From Bradyrhizobium jicamae (lineage in GTDB: Bacteria; Pseudomonadota; Alphaproteobacteria; Rhizobiales; Xanthobacteraceae): a DNA stretch of 32,850 nucleotides. The position numbers were made by a program, and so were the translations under genes. The notes beneath the pieces were generated by a model. It was not told the origin of the DNA. It saw only the letters and a program-made list of their open reading frames with translations, and did no database searches. Positions within the stretch are counted from its first letter, which is position 1. The number at the start of each line of letters is the position of its first letter. The DNA is taken from the NCBI RefSeq assembly GCF_001440395.1, contig NZ_LLXZ01000112.1, positions 1-32,850 on the forward strand, given 5' to 3'. Positions 1 through 7,588 of the stretch are shown here, one piece after another.

Positions 1-302
1 TCGAGCGCCGCCAGCCGCGGCGGGTAGGCGGCTTCACCCGGCGCGACCAGCGAAACGCCGATCCTGTTCGCCGCAGCGATCTCGGCCCGCGCTTCCTCCT
101 CGCTGCAGATCCGCCCCGAGCGCGCCGCACCGCCACGCCGCGCCAGATCGGGCAGCCGCTCCAATGCGGCGCGGGCATTGCCGAAATGGGCGATGAGCGA
201 GTTGAAGGTGCGTGGGCCGACATTGTCGGAACGGATCAGGCGCAGCCGATCGATCCGCTCGGCGTCGGTGAGGTGAAGGGTAGGCGGTGTACGGTTATGC
301 AT
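1..302 (-). CDS. dprA: DNA-processing protein DprA, N-terminal part (cut by window edge)
   Basis: Reading the minus strand from an ATG at 302 gives an open frame to the window edge, starting [20 protein letters not shown]. The stretch [20 protein letters not shown] and the following [16 protein letters not shown] match the helical N-terminal domain found ahead of the Rossmann-like DNA-binding core of DprA. The start of the core is visible as [19 protein letters not shown]. DprA binds single-stranded DNA and loads RecA during natural transformation; that is family knowledge. In related alphaproteobacteria dprA commonly follows plsY on the same strand; here about 1.4 kb carrying an opposite-strand amidase gene separates them. 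About 100 residues are visible and the core fold is off the window, so activity cannot be judged. Confidence 0.85.
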   Translation of the reverse strand, partial: MHNRTPPTLHLTDAERIDRLRLIRSDNVGPRTFNSLIAHFGNARAALERLPDLARRGGAARSGRICSEEEARAEIAAANRIGVSLVAPGEAAYPPRLAAL

Positions 303-356
303 GCGGATGCAGCTTTGCCCAACCTGAGATTGTGAGCAAGCTGTTTCCGATCCGAT

Positions 357-390
357 CGTCATGGCCGGGCTTGACCCGGCCATCCACGCC
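357..390. repeat. Short GC-rich palindromic interspersed repeat, copy 1
   Basis: A hairpin with perfect 9-bp arms, ATGGCCGGG at 361-369 and CCCGGCCAT at 375-383, has a 5-nt loop and is flanked by CGTC and CCACGCC. A near copy in the opposite orientation lies at 9319-9352. It sits between the divergent dprA and amidase genes. Translated in one frame it gives [11 protein letters not shown], which could mislead gene callers into extending the amidase start. Elements of this form are common between genes in Bradyrhizobium (general knowledge). Confidence 0.75.
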
Positions 391-441
391 TTCTCCAATG
401 CTGACGATAGGAAACCAGACGCCCACTACAGGAAGTGCCCC

Positions 442-1683
442 ATGATTTCACTCGCCGAAATCCAACGCCGTATCGATTCTGGGGATCTCTCCGCCGATGC
501 CGCCATCGCCCAATCGCAGGAAGCAATCCGCGCGAAGGAAAAGACCATCGGTGCTTTCGTCTGCCGTGCCGATGATGTGCGCGCGGCGCGAACCGGGCCG
601 TTGCGCGGGATTGCGGTCGGCATCAAGGACATCATGGACACCGCGGATTTCCCGACCGAAATGGGCTCGCCGATCTACCGGGGGTTCCGATCGCGCGGCG
701 ATGCGGCTGTGGTGATGATGCTGAAGCAGGCGGGCGCAAGCATCGTCGGCAAGACCACGACGACGGCATTCGCCTCCGTGGATCCGACGCCGACGCTCAA
801 TCCGCACAATCGCGGTCACACGCCCGGCGGATCGTCATCCGGCTCGGCGGCAGCGGTGGCGGCCGGCATGATCCCGCTGGCGCTGGGCACGCAGACCGGC
901 GGTTCGGTGATCCGGCCGGCCTCGTTCTGCGGTGTCGCCGCGATCAAACCGTCCTATCGCCTGCTGCCGACGGTCGGCGTCAAATGCTATTCCTGGACGC
1001 TCGACACGGTAGGCCTGTTCGCGGCCGGCGTGGACGACGTGGCGCGCGGGCTGTCCGCGATGACCGGTCGGCCTGAATTGGTGCCGTCTGCATCGGTCGC
1101 CTCGCCGCGCATCGGCGTCGTGACCCAACACTTTGCCGGTGCGCCGGAAGCCGCGGGCGCGGAAGCGCTGCAGACCGCCGCGCGCGTGGCGGAACGCGCC
1201 GGTGCTACTGTGCATGGGGTTGATTTGCAGGAAATTGTTGCGGAGGCGTGGCGCGTCCATCCGCTGATCCAGGAGTTCGAGGCGCATCGGGCGCTCGCCT
1301 GGGAGTACCGCGAAAATTACGACGCGATGGCGCCGCTGCTGCGGAGCAAGCTTGACGAGAGCAGGGACACGACGCCTGCCGCCTATGACGCGGCGATGGG
1401 CGTTGCGAGCCGTGCCAGACAGGCGTTGGAAAAAGTGTTCGACGATGTCGACGTGCTGCTGACCCTGTCGGCGCCCGGTGCGGCGCCCAAGGGATTGGCC
1501 TCGACCGGCGACGCCCGTTACAACCGGCTGTGGACGCTGATGGGCGTTCCCTGCGTCAACGTCCCCGCGCATGTCGCAGATGGCGGACTGCCGGTCGGCG
1601 TGCAGGTGATCGCGCGATACGGCGCGGATGCACAGGCATTGGCGGCGGCGCGGTTTGTGGAGCAGGCGCTTGCGCGGAAATGA
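442..1683 (+). CDS. Amidase signature-family amidohydrolase
   Basis: A 413-aa member of the amidase signature family, which hydrolyses carboxamides with a Ser-cisSer-Lys triad. The triad is visible: Lys62 in GIKDIMDT, cis-Ser131 in TPGGSSSGSAAAVAAG and Ser155 in GTQTGGSVIRPASF. The 24-residue spacing of the two serines is the one GatA also shows. The start at 442 follows AGGAAG with good spacing; the frame stays open to 361, but those codons come from the palindromic repeat. The substrate cannot be named. The gene lies on the strand opposite its neighbours and ends 4 bp from the 3' end of plsY, inside an otherwise minus-strand pyrB-pyrC-plsY-dprA block, so it looks like an insertion. Confidence is high for the family and low for the substrate. 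Confidence 0.9.
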   Translation: MISLAEIQRRIDSGDLSADAAIAQSQEAIRAKEKTIGAFVCRADDVRAARTGPLRGIAVGIKDIMDTADFPTEMGSPIYRGFRSRGDAAVVMMLKQAGASIVGKTTTTAFASVDPTPTLNPHNRGHTPGGSSSGSAAAVAAGMIPLALGTQTGGSVIRPASFCGVAAIKPSYRLLPTVGVKCYSWTLDTVGLFAAGVDDVARGLSAMTGRPELVPSASVASPRIGVVTQHFAGAPEAAGAEALQTAARVAERAGATVHGVDLQEIVAEAWRVHPLIQEFEAHRALAWEYRENYDAMAPLLRSKLDESRDTTPAAYDAAMGVASRARQALEKVFDDVDVLLTLSAPGAAPKGLASTGDARYNRLWTLMGVPCVNVPAHVADGGLPVGVQVIARYGADAQALAAARFVEQALARK

Positions 1684-1687
1684 AGCC

Positions 1688-2278
1688 TTACTTCGCCCCG
1701 ATCCGCCCCTCGGTGCCGGATTGCAGCCGCTTGATGTTCTCGCTGTGCTTCCAGAACAGGAGCAGCGTCAGCACGACGAAAAGGGAGGCCAGCGCGGGGT
1801 GACCGAACCACCACAGGAACAGCGGCGTCACGAAGGCTGCGATCAGCGCCGACAGTGACGAATAGCGCGTGGTGAAGGCGGTAGCCAACCAGATCAGGCA
1901 GAAAATCAGGGCTGCCGGCCAGAACAAGCCGATCAGCACGCCGATATAGGTGGCGACGCCCTTGCCGCCGTTGAACTTGAGCCAGACCGGGAAGAGGTGG
2001 CCAAGGAAGGCGCCCAGCGCGGCCAGCATCGCCGCATTGGCGCCGCCGTAATAGCCGGCGATGATCACGGCAATCGTGCCCTTGAGCATGTCGCCGATCA
2101 GCGTTGCCGCGGCGAGGCCCTTGCTGCCGGTGCGCAGCACGTTGGTGGCGCCGATATTGCCGCTTCCGATCGTGCGCAGGTCCTGCGTCCCGGCCAGTTT
2201 GGTCAACACCAGGCCGAACGGGATCGACCCGAGCAGATATCCGATCAGGAAGGCGACGACGAGGAATGCGTCAGACAT
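1688..2278 (-). CDS. plsY: Acyl-phosphate glycerol-3-phosphate acyltransferase PlsY
   Basis: A 196-aa polytopic membrane protein that transfers the acyl group from acyl-phosphate to glycerol-3-phosphate, the first step of phospholipid synthesis. The three PlsY motifs are visible: [26 protein letters not shown] and the SSLSALIAA region near the end. Hydrophobic helices run almost the whole length, and the length is normal for the family. The ATG at 2278 is preceded by GGGAG with proper spacing; an in-frame ATG at 2293 would put that Shine-Dalgarno sequence inside the gene. The gene starts 35 bp after the PyrC-like gene ends, so it is probably transcribed with pyrB and that gene. Confidence 0.95.
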   Translation of the reverse strand: MSDAFLVVAFLIGYLLGSIPFGLVLTKLAGTQDLRTIGSGNIGATNVLRTGSKGLAAATLIGDMLKGTIAVIIAGYYGGANAAMLAALGAFLGHLFPVWLKFNGGKGVATYIGVLIGLFWPAALIFCLIWLATAFTTRYSSLSALIAAFVTPLFLWWFGHPALASLFVVLTLLLFWKHSENIKRLQSGTEGRIGAK

Positions 2279-2313
2279 TGCGGTAGCTCCCACCGCGGCC
2301 CGTTTTGGGCGAA

Positions 2314-3615
2314 TCAGACATGTTCATAGACCGTCCGTCCACCCACGATAGTACGCACGACGCGTCCCGAGAAGCGGGCTTCGTCGAACGGGGTGTTCTT
2401 GCATTGCGATTTGAGGTCGGTGGGATCGAGCACCCAGGGCGTATCAGGATCAATCACGATGACATCGGCGGGGGAACCGGCGCGCAGCGAGCCGCCGGGC
2501 AGGCCGAGCAGCTCTGCCGGCCGGGTCGACATCGCCCGGATCAGCGTCTTGAAGTCCATCTCGCCATTGTGAATCAGCCGCAGCGCCGCAGGCAGCATGG
2601 TCTGCAGGCCGACCGCGCCGCTCGCAGCTTCCGCGAACGGCAGCCGCTTGACCTCGACGTCCTGGGGATTGTGGTCGGACATCACGACGTCGATCAGGCC
2701 GGAGGCGACGGCCGCGACGAGGGCGAGGCGGTCCTCCTCGGTACGCAGCGGCGGCGACAGTTTCAGGAAGGTCCGGTAGGGGCCGATATCGTTTTCGTTC
2801 AGCGTGACGTGGTTGATCGAGACGGAGGCGCTGACGTCGAGGCCGGCGTCGCGCGCGCGCTTGAGGATCTCCAGCGACTCCATCGAGGACAGCGAGGCCG
2901 CGTGATAGCGCCCGCCGGTCAGCGCCACGAGCCGCATGTCGCGCTCGAGGATGATGCACTCGGCGGCATTGGGAATGCCGATCAGGCCGAGGCGTGCGGC
3001 GAACTCGCCCTCGTTCATCACGCCTTCGCCGACGAGGTCGGGATCCTCGGTGTGGTGGACGATCAGCGCGTCGAAATCGCGCGCGTAGGTCAGCGCCCGG
3101 CGCATCACCTGCGCATTGGTGACGCTCCTGTCGCCATCGGTGAAGGCGACCGCGCCGGCAGCCTTCAACAGCCCGATCTCGGTCATCTCCAGGCCGCCGA
3201 GGCCCTTGGTCAGCGCGGCCATCGGGTGGATGTTGACGATCGCGGTGTCGCGGGCGCGGCGCAGCACGAAATCGACGGTTGCCGAATTGTCGATGACGGG
3301 CGAGGTGTCCGGCTGGCAGATGATGGTGGTGATACCGCCAGCGGCGGCCGCCTGGCTCGCTGAGGCAAAGGTTTCGCGGTGGCTGGCGCCGGGTTCGCCG
3401 ACAAAGGCGCGCATGTCGATCAGCCCGGGTGCGACGATCTTGCCGGCGCAATTGATGATGTCGGTGCCTTCGGGCACCCCGGCAGCGCCAATGCCGCGCT
3501 TGGAGTCGCGGATGGTGCCATCGGCAATCAGGACGTCGCCGGGCCCGTCGAAATCCCTGGAGGGATCGACGACGCGGGCATTGGCGAGCAGGATCGGGCG
3601 GCGGTCGGTCAGCAT
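2314..3615 (-). CDS. Dihydroorotase-like protein lacking metal ligands (PyrC'-type)
   Basis: A 433-aa class I dihydroorotase homologue starting 4 bp after pyrB ends, so the two are probably translated together. The amidohydrolase fold is recognisable: [15 protein letters not shown] near 62-76, [10 protein letters not shown] near 185, a [10 protein letters not shown] motif near 288 and SDHNPQ near 313. However the HxH metal-binding pair that should follow PGLIDM is replaced by Arg69 and Phe71, and the usual HVS histidine in the YHxxHVS motif is Ser241 (YHAASLSS). The protein is therefore unlikely to be an active dihydroorotase. In Pseudomonas an inactive PyrC' encoded next to pyrB is structural and needed for aspartate transcarbamoylase assembly; the same role is inferred here. 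Automatic annotation would probably call it pyrC. A catalytic dihydroorotase should exist elsewhere in the genome. Confidence 0.9.
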   Translation of the reverse strand: MLTDRRPILLANARVVDPSRDFDGPGDVLIADGTIRDSKRGIGAAGVPEGTDIINCAGKIVAPGLIDMRAFVGEPGASHRETFASASQAAAAGGITTIICQPDTSPVIDNSATVDFVLRRARDTAIVNIHPMAALTKGLGGLEMTEIGLLKAAGAVAFTDGDRSVTNAQVMRRALTYARDFDALIVHHTEDPDLVGEGVMNEGEFAARLGLIGIPNAAECIILERDMRLVALTGGRYHAASLSSMESLEILKRARDAGLDVSASVSINHVTLNENDIGPYRTFLKLSPPLRTEEDRLALVAAVASGLIDVVMSDHNPQDVEVKRLPFAEAASGAVGLQTMLPAALRLIHNGEMDFKTLIRAMSTRPAELLGLPGGSLRAGSPADVIVIDPDTPWVLDPTDLKSQCKNTPFDEARFSGRVVRTIVGGRTVYEHV

Positions 3616-3619
3616 GATT

Positions 3620-4573
3620 TTACGCGTTCGGCAGGTTGCGGGCGAGCGCTTCCAGCACCGCCATCCGCACTGCCACTCCCATTTCGACTTGTTCACGGAT
3701 CAGCGATTGCGCGCCATCGGCCACGATCGAGTCGATTTCGACGCCACGGTTCATCGGCCCCGGATGCATCACCAGCGCATCCGGTTTGGCGTAGGATAGT
3801 TTCTTCTGGTCGAGCCCGAAATAGTGGAAGTATTCGCCCGACGACGGCACGAACGAGCCGTTCATGCGCTCGCGCTGCAGTCTCAGCATCATCACGATGT
3901 CGGCGCCGTTGAGGCCCTCGCGCATGTCGCGCGCGACCTCGACGCCCATCCGCTCGATGCCGCGCGGCAGCAGCGTGGAGGGGGCGACGACACGGACGCG
4001 GGCGCCCATGGTGTTGAGCAGCAGGATGTTTGAGCGGGCCACGCGAGAGTGCATGACGTCGCCGCAGATCGCGATCACGAGGCCTTCCAACCGGCCTTTA
4101 TTGCGGCGGATGGTCAGCGCGTCCAGCAGCGCCTGGGTCGGATGTTCATGGGCGCCGTCGCCGGCATTGATCACGGAACCGTCAACCTTGCGCGCCAGAA
4201 GTTCCACCGCGCCGGAAGCGTGGTGCCGCACCACCAGAATGTCCGGGTGCATGGCGTTGAGGGTCACCGCCGTGTCCATCAGCGTCTCGCCCTTGCGGAT
4301 CGAGGACGAGGACACCGACATGTTCATGACGTCGGCGCCCAGCCGTTTTCCAGCCAGTTCGAACGAGGACTGGGTCCTGGTCGAGGCCTCGAAAAACAGG
4401 TTCACTTGGGTGCGACCGCGCAACGAGGTGCGCTTTTTGTCCACCTGGCGGTTGAGCTCGACATATTCCTCGGAAAGGTCGAGCAGGCCGGTAATATCGG
4501 CAGCGGAAAGCCCCTCGATTCCCAGCAGATGCCGGTGCCCGAGGACGAAGGTCGATTTCGATGCAGGGGTCAT
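3620..4573 (-). CDS. pyrB: Aspartate carbamoyltransferase catalytic subunit
   Basis: A 317-aa enzyme joining carbamoyl phosphate and aspartate in pyrimidine synthesis. The carbamoyl-phosphate loop [23 protein letters not shown] and [12 protein letters not shown] are all present, in the usual order, and the length is normal for the catalytic chain. The frame stays open to 4612, but the ATG at 4573 ([12 protein letters not shown]) is preferred: it gives the family length, and a possible sigma70-like promoter overlaps the upstream extension. It leads the pyrB - PyrC-like - plsY gene string and is divergent from the caspase-like gene. No regulatory-subunit gene (pyrI) is visible. Confidence 0.95.
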   Translation of the reverse strand: MTPASKSTFVLGHRHLLGIEGLSAADITGLLDLSEEYVELNRQVDKKRTSLRGRTQVNLFFEASTRTQSSFELAGKRLGADVMNMSVSSSSIRKGETLMDTAVTLNAMHPDILVVRHHASGAVELLARKVDGSVINAGDGAHEHPTQALLDALTIRRNKGRLEGLVIAICGDVMHSRVARSNILLLNTMGARVRVVAPSTLLPRGIERMGVEVARDMREGLNGADIVMMLRLQRERMNGSFVPSSGEYFHYFGLDQKKLSYAKPDALVMHPGPMNRGVEIDSIVADGAQSLIREQVEMGVAVRMAVLEALARNLPNA

Positions 4574-4584
4574 TAAAGCCAGAG

Positions 4585-4612
4585 CTATAGGCAGAGATGC
4601 CACCCGGGGCAA
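4585..4612 (-). promoter_or_regulatory. Possible sigma70-like promoter of pyrB
   Basis: On the minus strand a TTGCCC hexamer (4607-4612) is followed after 16 bp by CTATAG (4585-4590). Transcription from here would begin just upstream of the ATG at 4573. It is a visual match only; hexamers of this quality occur by chance in GC-rich DNA. Confidence 0.3.
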
Positions 4613-4746
4613 GCGTCAAATCCGGCGTCCGGACTTATCCACTAGGGCTTCGGCGACAGGGTAAATGGCGGGTGCCGGTGTTCCGCGGCGGCTGTTTCCG
4701 CTAGGATGACGGGATCGGCGCGCGGCGCATCGGGCCCAAGGAAAAC

Positions 4747-6153
4747 GTGCGGCATTTCATTCAATCCGTCGTGATCGCTTTGCGGACGCTGGCCGCCGCG
4801 GTCGCCTGCACGGTGTTGATGCCTCTCGACGCCACGCCGGCCATGGCCGAGAAGCGCGTGGCGCTCGCCATCGGCAACGACCTCTATCCCAATCTGCCTG
4901 CCGACCGGCAGCTCAAGAAGGCCGTCAACGACGCCACCACGGTCGCGGGGACGCTGAGGTCGCTCGGTTTCGAGGTCATCGTCGGCACCAATCTCGGCCG
5001 CCAGGCCATGATCGACAAGCTCGCCGAATTCACCGCGCAGCTGCAGCCGGGCGATACGGCGGCGCTGTTCTTCGCCGGGCATGGCGTCGCGATCTCAGGC
5101 GTCAACTACCTGGTGCCGAGCGATGTACCGGCTGTCACCGAGGGTGCGGAGGCGCGCGTGCGCGGCGCCTCGCTCGCCGAGCCGGATCTGATTGCCGAAT
5201 TGCAGGCGCGATCGGTCCGCGTGGCGCTGCTGGTGATCGATGCCTGCCGTGACAATCCGTTCCCGCGTAACGCTGGCCGCTCGATCGGCAATACGCGCGG
5301 GCTCGCCGACGCCAAGCCTGCGCGCGGCATCTTCACGCTGTATTCCGCCGGCATCGGCCAGACCGCGCTCGATCGGCTCGGCGGCAACGACCCCGCGCAT
5401 AATTCGGTGTTCACGCGGATCTTCGACGAGCAGCTCAAGCGGCCGGAACTGCATCTCGGCGATCTCGCCGTCGAAGTGCGCGAACGCGTCGCCGAACTGG
5501 CGCTGAAGGCGACCGACGAGCGCGGCCAGCCCGCGCCGCATGAGCAGACGCCGGCCTACTACGATCAAACTCTCGGCGGACGCATCTACCTGGCCGGCCA
5601 GCCGGGCAGCGGCCGCGTCGAGCAGCCCGCCACCAAGCTTGCAAATGTCGCGCCGGAAGCCGAGCGCGTGGTGCGGCCGTCGAGGCCGGGCGCGCCGGGC
5701 GAAAGCTGCGTGCGCAACGGCTATGAGACCTATTGCGTCAGCTCGGTGCGGAAATCGCAATTCGGCAATTCCTATGGCGTGCAGAATCTTTTCGCTGGCT
5801 CCGCCGGCGATGCATGGGTGGAGGGCAGGGATGGCAATGGCGTCGGCGAGTGGATCACGATCGAGTTCGACGCCATGCGCCTGGTGAAGTCCATCACCGT
5901 CCGGAACGGCTATCAAAAGAGCAACGATATCTTCCAGAAGAACAACCGCGTGCGCCAGTTGCGCGCGGTGTTCTCGCAAGGCGAGACGCAGACCTACACG
6001 CTGCGCGACAGCCTCGGCTCGGAGGTGCTGACGCTGTCCAAACCGGTCAGGGCCTATTGGGTGAAGTTCATCATCGACGAAGTCTGGGCCGGCAACAGAT
6101 ACACGGACACCGCGCTCACGAAACTGGTGGTCGGTTCGGAGCGCGCGCCGTGA
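4747..6153 (+). CDS. Secreted caspase-like (C14) protein with C-terminal discoidin-like domain
   Basis: A 468-aa protein starting at GTG 4747 with AAGGA 4 nt upstream. An N-terminal signal peptide (about 1-34, ending PAMA) implies export. Residues 36-250 form a caspase-like p20/p10 region: KRVALAIGNDLY opens it, catalytic His112 is in FFAGHG and Cys167 is in VIDACRDNPF. Residues 318-465 form a separate beta-rich module containing CVRNGYETYC and ITVRNGYQKSNDIFQKNNR. It resembles the discoidin-like, NADase-type glycan-binding domain seen in other secreted bacterial proteins, so carbohydrate binding is inferred. The dipeptidase gene overlaps its stop codon, suggesting the pair works together on or near the cell wall. 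Bacterial metacaspase-like proteins usually cleave after basic residues; the target here is unknown. Confidence 0.88.
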   Translation: MRHFIQSVVIALRTLAAAVACTVLMPLDATPAMAEKRVALAIGNDLYPNLPADRQLKKAVNDATTVAGTLRSLGFEVIVGTNLGRQAMIDKLAEFTAQLQPGDTAALFFAGHGVAISGVNYLVPSDVPAVTEGAEARVRGASLAEPDLIAELQARSVRVALLVIDACRDNPFPRNAGRSIGNTRGLADAKPARGIFTLYSAGIGQTALDRLGGNDPAHNSVFTRIFDEQLKRPELHLGDLAVEVRERVAELALKATDERGQPAPHEQTPAYYDQTLGGRIYLAGQPGSGRVEQPATKLANVAPEAERVVRPSRPGAPGESCVRNGYETYCVSSVRKSQFGNSYGVQNLFAGSAGDAWVEGRDGNGVGEWITIEFDAMRLVKSITVRNGYQKSNDIFQKNNRVRQLRAVFSQGETQTYTLRDSLGSEVLTLSKPVRAYWVKFIIDEVWAGNRYTDTALTKLVVGSERAP

Positions 6154-6911
6154 TCCACGCAGGACGAAGACTCGCCGCGATAGTTGCGGCATGCTGTCTA
6201 GCCAGCGTCGCCGCGCAGGCGCAGAAGCTGCCGGCCGGGTTCGTCTATCTCCGCGATGTCGACCCGACCATCATCCAGGATATCCGCTACGCCGGCTCGA
6301 ACAATTTCGTCGGTCGTCCGCTCAGGGGATATCAGGCCGCCGAATGCGTGGTGAAGCGCGAGGTCGGCGCGCTCCTGAAAAGCGTTCAGGAAGAGCTCGC
6401 GCCGCAGAACCTGTCGCTGAAAATGTTCGACTGCTACCGGCCGACGCGCGCGGTTGCCGACATGGTGGCCTGGTCGCGCGACGGCAAGGAAACGCCGGCG
6501 CAGAAACGCTACAATCCCGCATTCAGCAAGGCCGACCTGTTTCGCTTAGGCTATATCGCCGAGCGCTCCGGCCATTCCACCGGCGCTGCGCTCGATCTCA
6601 CTTTGGTCGAGCTGAAGGCCGACAATTCGGCGACCTTCGATCCCGCCAGGGACTATGCCGACTGCACCGCCAATGTGAACCTGCGCGCGCCTGATGGCAG
6701 CGTCGACATGGGCACCGGCTATGATTGTTCCGACACCAAGTCGCACACGGCGGCGAAATCGATCACGGCAGCGCAGCGCCGCTGGCGGGAGAAGCTGGTT
6801 CAGGTGATGGCGCGGCGGGGCTTTGTAAACTATTCGAAGGAATGGTGGCACTTTTCGCTGCCGGGGGCGGGCGGTCAGGCCTATGATTTCCCGATCGCGC
6901 CGCGGAAGTGA
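6150..6911 (+). CDS. D-alanyl-D-alanine dipeptidase, VanX/M15 family
   Basis: A 253-aa zinc peptidase expected to split D-Ala-D-Ala, a cell-wall precursor dipeptide. The family signature is intact: FDCYRPTRA near 93-101, His142 and Asp149 in GHSTGAALDL, and EWWHF with Glu231 and His234. An N-terminal export signal (about 1-25, IVAACCLASVAAQA) implies a periplasmic enzyme; IVAAC could alternatively be read as a lipobox. The GTG start at 6150 overlaps the caspase stop as GTGA, a translational-coupling arrangement. Periplasmic DdpX/PcgL-like enzymes usually recycle wall material, which is more likely here than vancomycin resistance because no vanH or vanA is near. A decayed copy of its 3' end lies at 7505-7566. 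Confidence 0.9.
   Translation: MIHAGRRLAAIVAACCLASVAAQAQKLPAGFVYLRDVDPTIIQDIRYAGSNNFVGRPLRGYQAAECVVKREVGALLKSVQEELAPQNLSLKMFDCYRPTRAVADMVAWSRDGKETPAQKRYNPAFSKADLFRLGYIAERSGHSTGAALDLTLVELKADNSATFDPARDYADCTANVNLRAPDGSVDMGTGYDCSDTKSHTAAKSITAAQRRWREKLVQVMARRGFVNYSKEWWHFSLPGAGGQAYDFPIAPRK
6851..6911 (+). repeat. Direct repeat: 3' end of the dipeptidase gene (intact copy)
   Basis: The last 61 bp of the dipeptidase gene recur at 7505-7566 with only about seven mismatches by eye, in the same orientation and including the stop codon. The two copies flank the small gene at 7042-7455. Confidence 0.85.
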
Positions 6912-7041
6912 CCCGACGGATTTCCTCAAATCCGAAGCATTTTTGCAAGACAATGCTTGCCATCGCAAAAGTAGCCGAGTGCGTGTTCAACACTCCTTAA
7001 TTGCCGGCACATGATGTACGAGCAACACGGGAGCACAAACC

Positions 7042-7455
7042 ATGCGTCTCGCAGGAATCATGATTGTTGCGGTCGGCATTGCCGGCTTTGCTGCCTACGA
7101 TCAGTACGACAAGCGGGTAAACTTCAAGCGCGTCGATGCCCGCATCAGCAGCATCAACGACCAATGCTACATGGAAAAGGTCACGCGCGAGGGCGTTACG
7201 AAGACGACCTCGACCTCCGACATGCTGCGCTGCGAACTCGCTGAAAGCCTGACGCGTGAGCATCCGAAGTGGCAGGGTTATACCGTCAAGCACAAGATTG
7301 AGATCCGCTTTGCCTTTGTCTCTCCGGTGGATGGAGCAACGCGTACATCAAAGCTGGAGATGTCTAGCTTCCCCAACGGTCGGCCGCTGCGCGCAGGGGA
7401 GGTCCTTCCGATCCTGGCTTCCAAGACCAAGGCGGACAAGACCCGCGCGATCTGA
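7042..7455 (+). CDS. Small membrane-anchored or exported protein, unknown function
   Basis: A 137-aa protein I do not recognise. Residues 2-18 (RLAGIMIVAVGIAGFAA) form one hydrophobic segment, either an uncleaved anchor or a signal peptide. The rest is polar and beta-prone, with Cys42 and Cys64, and contains VKHKIEIRFAFVSPVDG. The ATG at 7042 has GGGAG upstream with good spacing. The gene is bracketed by the dipeptidase 3' end and its decayed duplicate, so it probably arrived or was displaced in a local duplication. The extracytoplasmic location is inferred from the hydrophobic N-terminus. Confidence 0.75.
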   Translation: MRLAGIMIVAVGIAGFAAYDQYDKRVNFKRVDARISSINDQCYMEKVTREGVTKTTSTSDMLRCELAESLTREHPKWQGYTVKHKIEIRFAFVSPVDGATRTSKLEMSSFPNGRPLRAGEVLPILASKTKADKTRAI

Positions 7456-7504
7456 CCTGCGCTGCGGCTCGACGGGATCGGAATTTCAAACATAGCCGGA
7501 TCGC

Positions 7505-7566
7505 TTTTTTCGCTGCCCCGTGCCGGCGGTCAGGCCTATGATTTCCCGATCGCACCGCGGAAGTGA
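7505..7566 (+). pseudogene. Remnant of a duplicated dipeptidase 3' end
   Basis: The sequence matches the end of the dipeptidase gene (6851-6911), including codons for QAYDFPIAPRK and the TGA. No start or catalytic part precedes it. The differences cluster in the GGGGGCGG / CCGTGCCG stretch. It lies just ahead of the aidB-like gene and explains why that gene's frame stays open upstream to 7520. Confidence 0.8.
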
Positions 7567-7588
7567 TTCACGGTTCCAGGAACCAGCC

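Noticed and set aside
361..441. Upstream extension of the amidase beginning [11 protein letters not shown]
   Set aside because: The codons are the palindromic repeat at 357-390; the ribosome site and family sequence begin at 442.
4574..4612. Longer PyrB start at 4612
   Set aside because: It adds residues without family resemblance and overlaps the best promoter candidate; 4573 gives the usual length.
6150..6911. VanX-like vancomycin-resistance cluster
   Set aside because: No vanA, vanH or vanRS-like genes are near; a periplasmic wall-recycling enzyme is more likely in a Gram-negative.
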